DNA from: Ralstonia pickettii
GTDB taxonomy: Bacteria > Pseudomonadota > Gammaproteobacteria > Burkholderiales > Burkholderiaceae
Direction of reading: 5' to 3'
DNA length: 64,000 nt
Assembly: GCF_016466415.2 (NCBI RefSeq)
Contig: NZ_CP066771.1
Coordinates: 2,914,001 to 2,978,000 of the forward strand
Shown here: one piece after another, positions 47,001-55,510 of the stretch
How positions within the stretch are numbered: the first letter of the stretch is position 1
How the letters are laid out: every line of letters starts with the position of its first letter
Program-made: the position numbers and the translations under genes
The notes under the pieces: generated by a model
Database searches by the model: none
Seen by the model: the letters and a program-made list of their open reading frames with translations, nothing else
Told to the model about the DNA's origin: nothing

Positions 47001-47231
47001 TTACATCCCGATGATCCGATCCGGGTGGCCGAGACAGAAGCCACGTCGGTCATGGTGCCCACAGGTAGGCATGACTTCGTAGCCGGCAGCGCGCAGCAAC
47101 ACCGCCCGCGCGGCCACTTCCACCGGAGGCAGGGGCCGCCCCGAGTCTTCATCGGGCACCAGGCGGCCCAGGAGGCCAAACGGCTGGCGCAGCAGATGGT
47201 CCAGATCCAGCGAACCGCAGTACCGCATCAC
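47001..47231 (-). CDS. Small Cys/His-containing protein, function unknown
   Basis: A 76-residue protein from the ATG at 47231 (MRYCGSLDLDHLLRQPFGLL) with AGAGGG upstream. Near the C-terminus is MPTCGHHDRRGFCLGHPDRI, with two Cys and three His closely spaced, which could bind a metal. The sequence is well balanced and lacks the Arg/Pro bias of shadow frames. It lies 41 bp after another small gene on the same strand. Confidence 0.65.
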   Translation of the reverse strand: MMRYCGSLDLDHLLRQPFGLLGRLVPDEDSGRPLPPVEVAARAVLLRAAGYEVMPTCGHHDRRGFCLGHPDRIIGM

Positions 47232-47272
47232 ATCACCCTCTTGAAAAACAGCAGCGGCACCGAGGCACACCG

Positions 47273-47482
47273 CTACATCGATTCGTCGACCAGCTCCGGA
47301 CACGCAACCAGCGTCTCGCGCACACGCGCATAGGCGCCGCGCTGGGCCCAGATGGCGTCCGTCAGGGCCGCGATCAGCGCGTCGCGCGGCAGGCTTTGCG
47401 GTGCCACGCCGAACTGCGCTTCCACGGTACGTAGAGCCTCCGTCACTTCGCTTCGCCATCGGGCGCCGAGTCGCTGGGTCAT
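47273..47482 (-). CDS. Small helical protein, function unknown
   Basis: A 69-residue protein from the ATG at 47482 (MTQRLGARWRSEVTEALRTV), ending ETLVACPELVDESM. It appears wholly helical with no known motif. It lies upstream of the Cys/His small gene and divergent from the secreted-protein gene at 47762. No strong ribosome-binding site is seen, so the call is moderate. Confidence 0.55.
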   Translation of the reverse strand: MTQRLGARWRSEVTEALRTVEAQFGVAPQSLPRDALIAALTDAIWAQRGAYARVRETLVACPELVDESM

Positions 47483-47761
47483 GTTGTTCTCGCTGGGTCG
47501 GTTCTGGCACGGTGGGCGGCGGGCTTGTGCCCACTCTGTCCGCGCTGGGAAGGGATTGGCGGAATGGGTTCCGCTCTTGCTTGTGAAGAACGGCACACGG
47601 GACCGAAACTTGATTGCCGCAGCGGGGGGGTAAGCCGGGCCTCCGTCGCAGTTGGCGACACGCGGCGCCACTCCGCCAAACGGGCTCCCCCATTCGCGCA
47701 GCAACTTCGGCGCGCGACCGTGGCCCAATCGGTTCCGAAACCGCCTACCCACTACCCAACG

Positions 47762-48976
47762 ATGAAGATGGAGCGTCACGTGTCCCGAATGTCTTTCCTG
47801 CGCCGTACCGTCCTCGCCCTTGCGTGCGTGCTCGCCGTGCCCGCCGTTGCTACGGCCAGCGCGCCCGATCCGCGTCAATACATGCACGGCATCGGCGCGG
47901 TGCCCGGCGCAACGGCCAACACCTTCAACGTGTTTTTCAGTAGCTCGGGGCTGCCCCCGCGCGGTGCCGATCGCAGTGGCAGCTGGCCGCACGATGTCTA
48001 TGTCGCGCAATGGCATGCCGACACGGGCGTGCTCGATGCCCCGCGCATCTTCATCCAGAAGCCGGAAGCGCAGGAGCCCGTGACGGTGGCGCGCAACCGT
48101 GCTGGCCAAGTGATGGTGTCGTTTGAAGACGGCTGGAATGCGCCGGAAAACGTCAACCAGCGCTTCGGCATCTACGACACGGCGCTGCGGCCCATCAAGC
48201 CGTATCCGCAACAGGTGGAATCCGGTGGGCACTCCGGCCATATCACGGCCGTGGGCGACCGCTTTGTGGTGTTCTATTCCGACGGCTGGGTCACCGGCGG
48301 CGGTGTCGACAACCTTGGCAGCGGGAACGGCGTCTACCTGAAGGTCTACGACGGGCGCGGCCGTCGCCTGCACAACGTCGATGTTGCCGATGGCCGGCGC
48401 GAATGGTGGCCCATGGTGGCGGGCGGCAGCACCAATGCGCTGCTGGCCTGGCAGCAGTTCGTACCAGGGCAGACCGAAGCCAATCTGAAGATCGCCGTCT
48501 TTGATCCGGTCAGCGGGCGCGTGACGGGCGAGCAGCTTCTGCACAAGCATCTGCAGTACTACACCTACAACGTCACGTGGATGCCGGCGATCGAGCGGTA
48601 CCTGCTGGTCGGCGTAGCCAAGGGTAACGGCTTTGCCGATCTGATCGACACCACGGGCAAGGTGCGCGCGTCCATTTCATGCATGCCGGCAACGGTGCGC
48701 GAGGCAGGCATCACCGTGAATCAGAACGTCGCCTATACGCCCGCCGCCGATGGCCGCCTGCTGCAACTGCAGGCGGGGCCGGATGCGCTCACGCTATCGG
48801 CCACGCTGCTGAACACCGACGGCAAGCGCGTGCAATGGCGCCCCGTGGGCAGCACCGGTTTGCTGCGCACGTCGGGCGCAATCGACTGGATGTCGCTGAC
48901 GGAAAAGGGGTTGGAGCAGCTGCATTTCGACCCCGCCAAGACCCAGCCCGCCAACGCGGTCGATCAATGCCGCTAG
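47762..48976 (+). CDS. Exported protein of unknown function
   Basis: A 404-residue protein from the ATG at 47762; an internal ATG at 47789 (MSFLRRTVLALACVLAVPAV) also fits as start. A signal peptide ends at ATASA, before PDPRQYMHGIG. The mature part shows repeated segments with Gly/Trp/Asp (YVAQWHADTG, VMVSFEDGWN, FVVFYSDGWV, ALLAWQQFVPG), as in beta-propeller proteins, but no known family is recognised. It is convergent with the CDF gene. Confidence 0.75.
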   Translation: MKMERHVSRMSFLRRTVLALACVLAVPAVATASAPDPRQYMHGIGAVPGATANTFNVFFSSSGLPPRGADRSGSWPHDVYVAQWHADTGVLDAPRIFIQKPEAQEPVTVARNRAGQVMVSFEDGWNAPENVNQRFGIYDTALRPIKPYPQQVESGGHSGHITAVGDRFVVFYSDGWVTGGGVDNLGSGNGVYLKVYDGRGRRLHNVDVADGRREWWPMVAGGSTNALLAWQQFVPGQTEANLKIAVFDPVSGRVTGEQLLHKHLQYYTYNVTWMPAIERYLLVGVAKGNGFADLIDTTGKVRASISCMPATVREAGITVNQNVAYTPAADGRLLQLQAGPDALTLSATLLNTDGKRVQWRPVGSTGLLRTSGAIDWMSLTEKGLEQLHFDPAKTQPANAVDQCR

Positions 48977-48991
48977 CGCGGCAGGCTTAGG

Positions 48992-50140
48992 TTAGGCGTC
49001 TGTGACGAGCACGCGCAGGCGCACAAGACCATCCCACCGCGCGTTGACGGCATCGGCAATGCGGGCGAGTTCGCCAGCCAGCGCGGGCGGCAGGACCAGA
49101 TCGACCTCCACCGCCCCATCGACGTAATGCAGCACGCAGTGGCGCGCGTCGAGCGGCGTGCCGGGCGGCAGCAGTTGTGCCAGCACGGCGTGCAGCGCGT
49201 CGCGGTCGGGCAGCGGCACGGGGTCGGTGGCAATGTGCTCGCGCGGGTCGACGTGAATCTGCACGTCGAGCACGGCCATGGCCGTATGCGCCGTCAGCAC
49301 GTTGGTGCGGGCCCGCACGGCAATCGCATGGCCCTCGCTCACGGAGACACGCGGATCCACCTCGATATGCGCGTCCACCAATGCCTGGTCGCCCGTCACA
49401 CGCGTGCGCAAATCGTGCACGTTCATCACGCCAGGCGTGGCTTCGAGGCTGGCGCGAATGGCCTCCACCTGCGCGGGCGGCAACGCGCGGTCCATCAGGT
49501 CATTGAGCGCTTCCCACCCAAAGCGCACGCCCACCCGGCCAATCATCAGTCCGACAACGCAGGCGGCCACCGGGTCGAGCCAGTGATAGCCCATCAGGTT
49601 GCCCGCCACGCCGACGGCCGCTACCAACGACGACACCGCGTCGGAACGCGCATGCCACGCATTCGCAATCAGCATGCGTGAGTTGATGCGCTTGGCCATG
49701 GCCAGCATGTAGCGGAAGAGCCCCTCCTTGGCCGCCAGCGCGATCAGCGCCACCACTAGCGCCGGACCATGCACCGGCGCCGGCCCCTGCGGCGAGCGCA
49801 GGCTCTCCACCGCAGCCCAGATCATGCCCGCACCCGCCGCAATCAGCAGCAGCCCGAGCCCCAGCGATGCGGCGTTCTCATAGCGCGCGTGGCCGTACTG
49901 GTGATCTTCATCCGGCCCCTTGTGGCTATTGCGGTTGGCAATGAAGACGATGCCATCCGCAATCAGGTCCGACAGCGTATGCAGCCCATCGGCCACGAGG
50001 CCCTGGGAGTGCGACCACAGCCCCGCCGCAATCTGCCCTGCCGAGAGCAGGCAATTGACGCCCGCACTCACCAGCGTGGAGCGTTCGGCGCTCTGCTGGC
50101 GCGCGGCGGCAGAAAGGGCTGTCGGGGAGGTGGGCGTCAT
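48992..50140 (-). CDS. Cation diffusion facilitator (metal exporter)
   Basis: A CDF-family inner-membrane metal/proton antiporter of 382 residues. Six helices are predicted. The two metal-site motifs are LVADGLHTLSDLIAD (HxxxD, helix 2) and NAWHARSDAVSSLVA (HxxxD, helix 5). A C-terminal cytoplasmic domain (about 215-382) is longer than usual and seems to contain two ferredoxin-like repeats (VHDLRTRVTGDQALVDAHIE and a later copy). Metal specificity (Zn, Fe, Mn, Co) cannot be told. Confidence 0.93.
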   Translation of the reverse strand: MTPTSPTALSAAARQQSAERSTLVSAGVNCLLSAGQIAAGLWSHSQGLVADGLHTLSDLIADGIVFIANRNSHKGPDEDHQYGHARYENAASLGLGLLLIAAGAGMIWAAVESLRSPQGPAPVHGPALVVALIALAAKEGLFRYMLAMAKRINSRMLIANAWHARSDAVSSLVAAVGVAGNLMGYHWLDPVAACVVGLMIGRVGVRFGWEALNDLMDRALPPAQVEAIRASLEATPGVMNVHDLRTRVTGDQALVDAHIEVDPRVSVSEGHAIAVRARTNVLTAHTAMAVLDVQIHVDPREHIATDPVPLPDRDALHAVLAQLLPPGTPLDARHCVLHYVDGAVEVDLVLPPALAGELARIADAVNARWDGLVRLRVLVTDA

Positions 50141-50378
50141 GGGAATCGGTGCAGTGGAGCGCGGAAAGCATTCGCGAGCATTGTGCCACGCAGAAAGCGC
50201 TGCTTCGGATCGAACCGATCGTCACAATCACAACGCATCGCGACAAATTTGCACCAGAAGAGCGCACATCGGGGCGTACTAATAAGACTTTTCCGATGTT
50301 CCACGCTGGCGGCTTCGGCGATTCTCAGCAATGCGGCAAACACGTTGCCGCACGTTACACGCTCGGAGACACGTCGAC

Positions 50379-51047
50379 ATGCAACCCCCAGTCCAACTCG
50401 TCATTGCAGATGACCACCCCGGTGTGGTGGCGGCCGTGCGGCGCCTCGTGTCGGGCGTCCACGGCTTCGAGGTGGTGGGCGAAGCCAGCAACGCCGATGA
50501 ACTGCTCGCCGTGCTTGCCCGTGTGCGCTGCGACCTCGCCATCACCGACTACGCCATGCCGGGCAGCCGCTATGGCGACGGCATCCTCCTGCTCGAATTC
50601 CTCGTGCGCCGTCACCCGGACCTGCGGCTGATGGTGCTCACCATGCTTGAGACCCGCGCGTTGATGAGCAACATTCTGCGCGCGGGCATCAAGGTCATCG
50701 TCAGCAAATCCGACGAGCCGCAGCACATCCTCGAAGGGATGCAGGCGGCGGTGGATGGTCGCATCTATCTCTCGCCGCTGCTCAATGCCAAGCTGCTCTG
50801 CCGCAACGGCGAGCCGCAGCCCGCCCACGACGACCCGGTCGCCAAGCTCGGCAAGCGCGAGCTGGAAGTGCTGCGCATGTACGTAACCGGCAAGACGGTC
50901 AGCGAGATCGCCCAGCAGCTCAACCGCAGCGTCAAGACCATCAGTTCGCAGAAGCAGACGGCCATGCGCAAGCTCGAGCTTGGCACCGAGGCGGCGCTGT
51001 TCGACTTTGCCGTGCGCCACGGGCTGCTTGGCAGCGGCGAGGGCTGA
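50379..51047 (+). CDS. Response regulator, BvgA/EvgA type
   Basis: A NarL/FixJ-family two-component regulator, 222 residues. I choose the ATG at 50379 (MQPPVQLVIADDHPGVV). The receiver domain has acidic pocket IADDH and phospho-acceptor Asp57 (LAITDYAMPG). The LuxR-type helix-turn-helix near the C-terminus reads LGKRELEVLRMYVTGKTVSE then IAQQLNRSVKTISSQKQTAM. It is 4 bp upstream of the hybrid kinase gene and is its evident partner, as in bvgAS. Confidence 0.93.
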   Translation: MQPPVQLVIADDHPGVVAAVRRLVSGVHGFEVVGEASNADELLAVLARVRCDLAITDYAMPGSRYGDGILLLEFLVRRHPDLRLMVLTMLETRALMSNILRAGIKVIVSKSDEPQHILEGMQAAVDGRIYLSPLLNAKLLCRNGEPQPAHDDPVAKLGKRELEVLRMYVTGKTVSEIAQQLNRSVKTISSQKQTAMRKLELGTEAALFDFAVRHGLLGSGEG

Positions 51048-51051
51048 ACCG

Positions 51052-54000
51052 ATGCGGCGTGCCCTCTTCGCGGTTTCCGCCGTCGTCTGTGCGGCCATCC
51101 TCGTTTGGTGGGGCGGGGACGGCGCACGGCAAGCCGATACCGGCGACGCTGGGCAGGGGCCGGTGTATCGATTAGCCCGCTTTCCGCCGATGCTCATCGT
51201 GGGCGTCATCGGCAACGCGATGATGCCGCTGGAGGGCATTGAGGCGGACCGGCTCAGCGGTTTCTCCGGGGATCTCCTCATGCAGCTGATCCCGCACGAT
51301 CAAGTGCGCGTGATACCGCGCGTATTCGCACGGCGCGACGAACTGCTCAAGGCAGCATGTCGCGGCGATGTCGACATCATCATGAGCGTCGCGCCACGCT
51401 CCCAATACGACCACTGCCTGGAGTATTCGGCACCGTATCTCGAACGCCCCACCGCGGTGGTCGCGCGCACGGAAAACGTCGAAATAGCGCAGAACCCGTT
51501 CGGGGCGGGCGTTCGCGTTGCGGTCGAGCAAGGCTCTTCACTGGAGGAAGAGCTGGCCCATGAATACCCGAACATCGTGCTGGTGAGCACGCCCACGGCA
51601 GCAGACGCCCTGGATGCCGTGCTCGACAAGACGGTCGACGTCTACGTTGGCGTCACCTACCCGACACGGGAATTGATAGCCCGGCCGCGCTACCGGGAGC
51701 TATCGATCGTGCAGCTTGCAAACCAGCAGGTCGATGCACTCCATTTCGCCGCGCCCCGGGATCGCGCGACGCTGATTCGCCATCTGGATCGCCATCTCGC
51801 GCAGTTGCCTGACACCACGATGAGCCAACTTCGCGCGCGCTGGATCGCTCAGGGCGGTACGTCGACCGTGGCGCTGCAATTGTCGGACGATGAGCGCGCC
51901 ATGCTGGCATCGCTGCCCCCGTTGCGGTATGCAGCCGACCCGGATTACATGCCGTACACCTTTGACGACACTGGCGGCGGCCTGCTCGGCATCTTCCCGG
52001 AGTACCAGAATTTCCTTTCGCGAACGCTGGGCGTGCAGTTCGAGCGCGTCGCCGTGCGCGACTGGGCCGACGCGCTCGACAAGGCGGCCAATGGCGAGGT
52101 CGACATCTTGCTCGGCATGTCAGATCAGGATGCTCGCCCAGCTGGATTTGCGCTCACGCAGCCCATCGACGCCACGCCGCTGGTTATCGTCGGGCGCAAC
52201 GATGCGTTGACTGTGGCGGCGTTGTCCGAGCTTTCCGGCAAGACGGTCGCACTGCCTGCCAGCGATACGCTGACCGCGATCTTGCGCCACAACGTGCCGA
52301 AAATCCGCCTCGTGTCGGCGGGTTCGGTCGACAACGCGCTGTCCATGGTGGCAAGCGGCAAAGCCGATTTCACCATTGTCAATCTGCCGGTGGCCGACGC
52401 GTTGATCCGCCACCATTTTCCGGGCGAACTGAAGGTCACGGGCTCGGCCAACACGATTGAGAGCATCGGCGTGGGCGTGTCGGCGCGGTACGCCGCGCTG
52501 GTGCCGCTTATCAACCGCGCGCTTTTTGCCATGCCTGAAGGCGAGCAGGTCAGCATCCGCAACAAGTGGCTGTCGGTCAGCTATCAGCTCGGTCCTTCGG
52601 CGTCGGCCGTGCTCGGCAAGTTTGGGCCGGTGGCCGCGCTGGTGCTGGCGGCACTGGTGGCGCTCTTCATCAAGCAGATGCAACTGCGCCGCGAGAATCA
52701 TCAGCGCCGCCGCGCTGAAGAAACCCTGGCCCAACAACTGAGCTTTCAGCGCGCGCTGATGGAGGCCGTGCCGTTCCCGCTCGTCGCCAAAGACGCCGCG
52801 CAGCGTTACGTTGCCGTGAATGCTGCGTTCTGCAACATGTTTGGCCAACCCCGCGCTTCGTTGCTGGGGCGCACGCCGCAGGAGCTCGGGCTGTATTCGG
52901 TCAGCAACACGTCCCCGCTGTCCGACATCAACCAGCGCGCTGCGCAGACCAGCGAAAGCACGCGCGAAGAACTCATCATCGACACGCCGGACGGGCAATC
53001 GCGCAACGTGCTGTACTGGATCGAGCCGTTCCATCTGCCGGACGGGCAACCCGCGGGCACCGTCGCTTCGCTGGTGGACATCAGTGAGATCCGCGAGGCG
53101 CAGGCGCGAGCCGAGCGCCTTGAACAGCGCCTGCGCGAGGTCACCGAATCGCTGCCCGCGCTGGTCTATCAGTTCGAGCTGCCGCCGGGTCAGGTTCAGG
53201 GGCGCATCACCTACGTCGCGGGCAAAGCGTACGAGACGCTGGGCGTGCAGCCTCAGGATCTGCTGGACTACCTGTCGACCCCGGAGCTGCTCATTCACGA
53301 AGACGACCGGCAGCGCATGCTCGACACGGTGCTGGTCTCGGCGCAGCAGCTGACGCCCCTGGACCAGCAGTTTCGCCATGTCAGCGCGGACGGCGTGGTC
53401 CGCTGGCTTCATGCGCGCTCGATTCCGCACCGCGAGGCGGACGGCCGCACGGTCTGGAACGGCTACCTGAGCGACGTCACCGCAGAGCGCGAGCAGGCCG
53501 ACGCACTGGAAGCGGCCAAGAACGCGGCGGAATCCGCATTGCATGCGAAAGACCGCTTCCTGGCCATGATGAGCCACGAAATCCGCACGCCCATGAACGG
53601 CGTGCTGGGCCTGGTCGAACTGCTGCAGCAGACCAAGCTCGAAGGCGAGCAGAAGCAGATGGTCTCGTTGGTGCAGGATTCGGGGCGCGCCCTCCTGCAT
53701 ATCCTCGATGACATCCTCGACTACGCAAAGGTCGAGGCCGGCCGACTGGACATCTCACCGTCGGCCACCGACTTGCGCGAGGTCTTTGACGGCACGGTCG
53801 GCCTGCTGGCGAGCCGCGCGCACGAAAAAGCGCTCGCCATGCACGTGGATGTGGCCGCCGAGGTGCCGGCCAGCGTCTCGGTCGACGGCATTCGTCTTCG
53901 GCAGATCCTGTTCAACCTGCTTTCCAACGCCATCAAGTTCACCGATGCAGGCAGCGTGCGGCTTTCGGCGAAATGCACGGATGTAACGGACGATACGGCG

Positions 54001-55365
54001 CATCTCGCCATCAGCGTCTCCGATACCGGCATCGGCATCTCGCCGGAGGTTCAGGCCACGCTGTTCGCACCGTTTGTGCAGGCGGAGCGCTCGACCACGC
54101 GCCGCTACGGCGGTACCGGCCTCGGGCTGGCGATCTCTCGTCAGCTTGCCGGCCTCATGGGCGGCGAACTGGTCATGGAGAGCGCCCCGGGGCACGGCAC
54201 TGCCGTCACGCTGCGGCTGGCCATGCCAGTGCTTGAGGCGCGGTATGCGTTACCGCAACTGGCGGGATGCAGCGTTGCCATTGTTGTGGACGACGCGGCC
54301 GTGCGACACAGCCTCGCGCAATTCGCGATCGCGGCCGGACTGCAAGCAGGCCCCGTGGCCGACGCCGACATCCTCTTGAGCTCGACCACACACTCAGATG
54401 CGCGCGCCGTCCGCATCACCACGGAACCCTGTCATGCCGGACCCGGCAACACCTTGAGCATCAACCCGCTGAACTGGCATGCGTTTGTGCAGGCGTGTGA
54501 GCGCGCGCTTCCCGCATCCGACCCTGTGCAGGCGACCAGCGCCGCGACACATGCGCTGCCGGCCGCAGCACCACCGTGTGACGCGCAGGGCGCACACATC
54601 CTCGTGGCGGAAGACCATCCCATCAACCGCGAACTGATCGCAAAGCAACTGCGCTTGCTGGGGTATCGCGTAACGCTGGCCGAAGATGGGGTGGTCGCGC
54701 TCGAGCGCCTGCACGAACACCGTTTCGACGCGTTGCTCACCGATTGCCACATGCCGCGCATGGACGGCTTCGATCTCGCGCGGCATATCCGCCACGAAGA
54801 AGGCGACGGCCCTCGCCTGCCCATCATCGCCATCACGGCGACGACGCTGGCCGAGGAGCACGCGCGCTGCCGCGCCGTGGGCATGGACGCGAGCCTGCTG
54901 AAACCGACCACGCTCGCCACGCTGCAGGAAGCGCTATCTGCGCTGTGCACCGGTGACGTTCACGCAGGCGCCGGCGGGGCCGCGGAGGAGCCGCCCACCC
55001 TCTCGCTCGACGACCTGCACGCCGCGCTCGGGACGGACCCCGCAGCCATCGGTTTGGCGCAGGTCTTCCTCTCGTCGCTGGCCGATGACGCACAGCGCCT
55101 CCAGCCGCTGCTGGACGCGATGGACCGTGAAGCGCTGCGCCGTTGGGCCCATCGCACCGGTGGTGCTCTCGCGCTGTTGCATAACCCGGGCGTGGACGCC
55201 GTAGCCGAAGCGTTCCGCCATGCCGTGCATAACGGCAGTGCGAACGCCATCCGCGCAGCCGGCGCGCGCACGATGAGGCTTTTGACGCATATCAACGGAC
55301 TACTCAGCGCCTTCGGATCCCCCGCCGCCGACGTTGTGCACCGCACGCAAGTGACGGATTCATAA
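51052..55365 (+). CDS. BvgS/EvgS-type hybrid sensor histidine kinase
   Basis: A 1437-residue unorthodox sensor. Order: N-terminal membrane helix; two periplasmic Venus-flytrap domains (about 45-265 and 285-515); membrane helix (about 523-545); two PAS domains (570-825); HisKA with His842 (MMSHEIRTPMNGVLG); HATPase with DTGIGISPE and RRYGGTGLGLAISRQLAGLM; a degenerate receiver-like segment (about 1070-1165) without an acceptor Asp; an intact receiver with Asp1231 (LLTDCHMPRMDG); and an Hpt-like end with His1367 (WAHRTGGALAL). The Hpt motif lacks the usual Lys after the His. The inducing signal is unknown. Confidence 0.93.
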   Translation: MRRALFAVSAVVCAAILVWWGGDGARQADTGDAGQGPVYRLARFPPMLIVGVIGNAMMPLEGIEADRLSGFSGDLLMQLIPHDQVRVIPRVFARRDELLKAACRGDVDIIMSVAPRSQYDHCLEYSAPYLERPTAVVARTENVEIAQNPFGAGVRVAVEQGSSLEEELAHEYPNIVLVSTPTAADALDAVLDKTVDVYVGVTYPTRELIARPRYRELSIVQLANQQVDALHFAAPRDRATLIRHLDRHLAQLPDTTMSQLRARWIAQGGTSTVALQLSDDERAMLASLPPLRYAADPDYMPYTFDDTGGGLLGIFPEYQNFLSRTLGVQFERVAVRDWADALDKAANGEVDILLGMSDQDARPAGFALTQPIDATPLVIVGRNDALTVAALSELSGKTVALPASDTLTAILRHNVPKIRLVSAGSVDNALSMVASGKADFTIVNLPVADALIRHHFPGELKVTGSANTIESIGVGVSARYAALVPLINRALFAMPEGEQVSIRNKWLSVSYQLGPSASAVLGKFGPVAALVLAALVALFIKQMQLRRENHQRRRAEETLAQQLSFQRALMEAVPFPLVAKDAAQRYVAVNAAFCNMFGQPRASLLGRTPQELGLYSVSNTSPLSDINQRAAQTSESTREELIIDTPDGQSRNVLYWIEPFHLPDGQPAGTVASLVDISEIREAQARAERLEQRLREVTESLPALVYQFELPPGQVQGRITYVAGKAYETLGVQPQDLLDYLSTPELLIHEDDRQRMLDTVLVSAQQLTPLDQQFRHVSADGVVRWLHARSIPHREADGRTVWNGYLSDVTAEREQADALEAAKNAAESALHAKDRFLAMMSHEIRTPMNGVLGLVELLQQTKLEGEQKQMVSLVQDSGRALLHILDDILDYAKVEAGRLDISPSATDLREVFDGTVGLLASRAHEKALAMHVDVAAEVPASVSVDGIRLRQILFNLLSNAIKFTDAGSVRLSAKCTDVTDDTAHLAISVSDTGIGISPEVQATLFAPFVQAERSTTRRYGGTGLGLAISRQLAGLMGGELVMESAPGHGTAVTLRLAMPVLEARYALPQLAGCSVAIVVDDAAVRHSLAQFAIAAGLQAGPVADADILLSSTTHSDARAVRITTEPCHAGPGNTLSINPLNWHAFVQACERALPASDPVQATSAATHALPAAAPPCDAQGAHILVAEDHPINRELIAKQLRLLGYRVTLAEDGVVALERLHEHRFDALLTDCHMPRMDGFDLARHIRHEEGDGPRLPIIAITATTLAEEHARCRAVGMDASLLKPTTLATLQEALSALCTGDVHAGAGGAAEEPPTLSLDDLHAALGTDPAAIGLAQVFLSSLADDAQRLQPLLDAMDREALRRWAHRTGGALALLHNPGVDAVAEAFRHAVHNGSANAIRAAGARTMRLLTHINGLLSAFGSPAADVVHRTQVTDS

Positions 55366-55425
55366 GGGAAAACCGTTTCAAGCGGTCGATGCATCGCTTT
55401 TAGATCAAGCATTCCAATCGGCCGA

Positions 55426-55454
55426 TTGACTCGGTCCAGGCAGCCTCCTACGAT
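55426..55454 (+). promoter_or_regulatory. Promoter of the monooxygenase operon
   Basis: TTGACT (55426-55431) and TACGAT (55449-55454) are separated by 17 bp, about 57 bp upstream of the GTG start. The inverted repeat next to it could be an operator. Confidence 0.65.
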
Positions 55455-55471
55455 GACATCGGTCAATGTCA
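55454..55471. promoter_or_regulatory. Inverted repeat at the monooxygenase promoter (putative operator)
   Basis: TGACAT and ATGTCA flank a 6-bp spacer and begin at the last base of the -10 box. The position suits a repressor. The binding protein is unknown; the MerR gene at 60069 is one candidate. Confidence 0.5.
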
Positions 55472-55510
55472 CATTAAGAGGCGCCCAAGTGGTGCCCACG
55501 GAGACACCAC

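Noticed and set aside
45787-47482. The small genes considered as a prophage remnant
   Set aside because: No integrase, attachment duplication, terminase or structural gene is present, and neighbours on both sides are ordinary chromosomal genes.
47501-47530. Possible sigma-54 promoter (TGGCACG) upstream of the exported protein
   Set aside because: The -12 TTGC element is absent at the required spacing.
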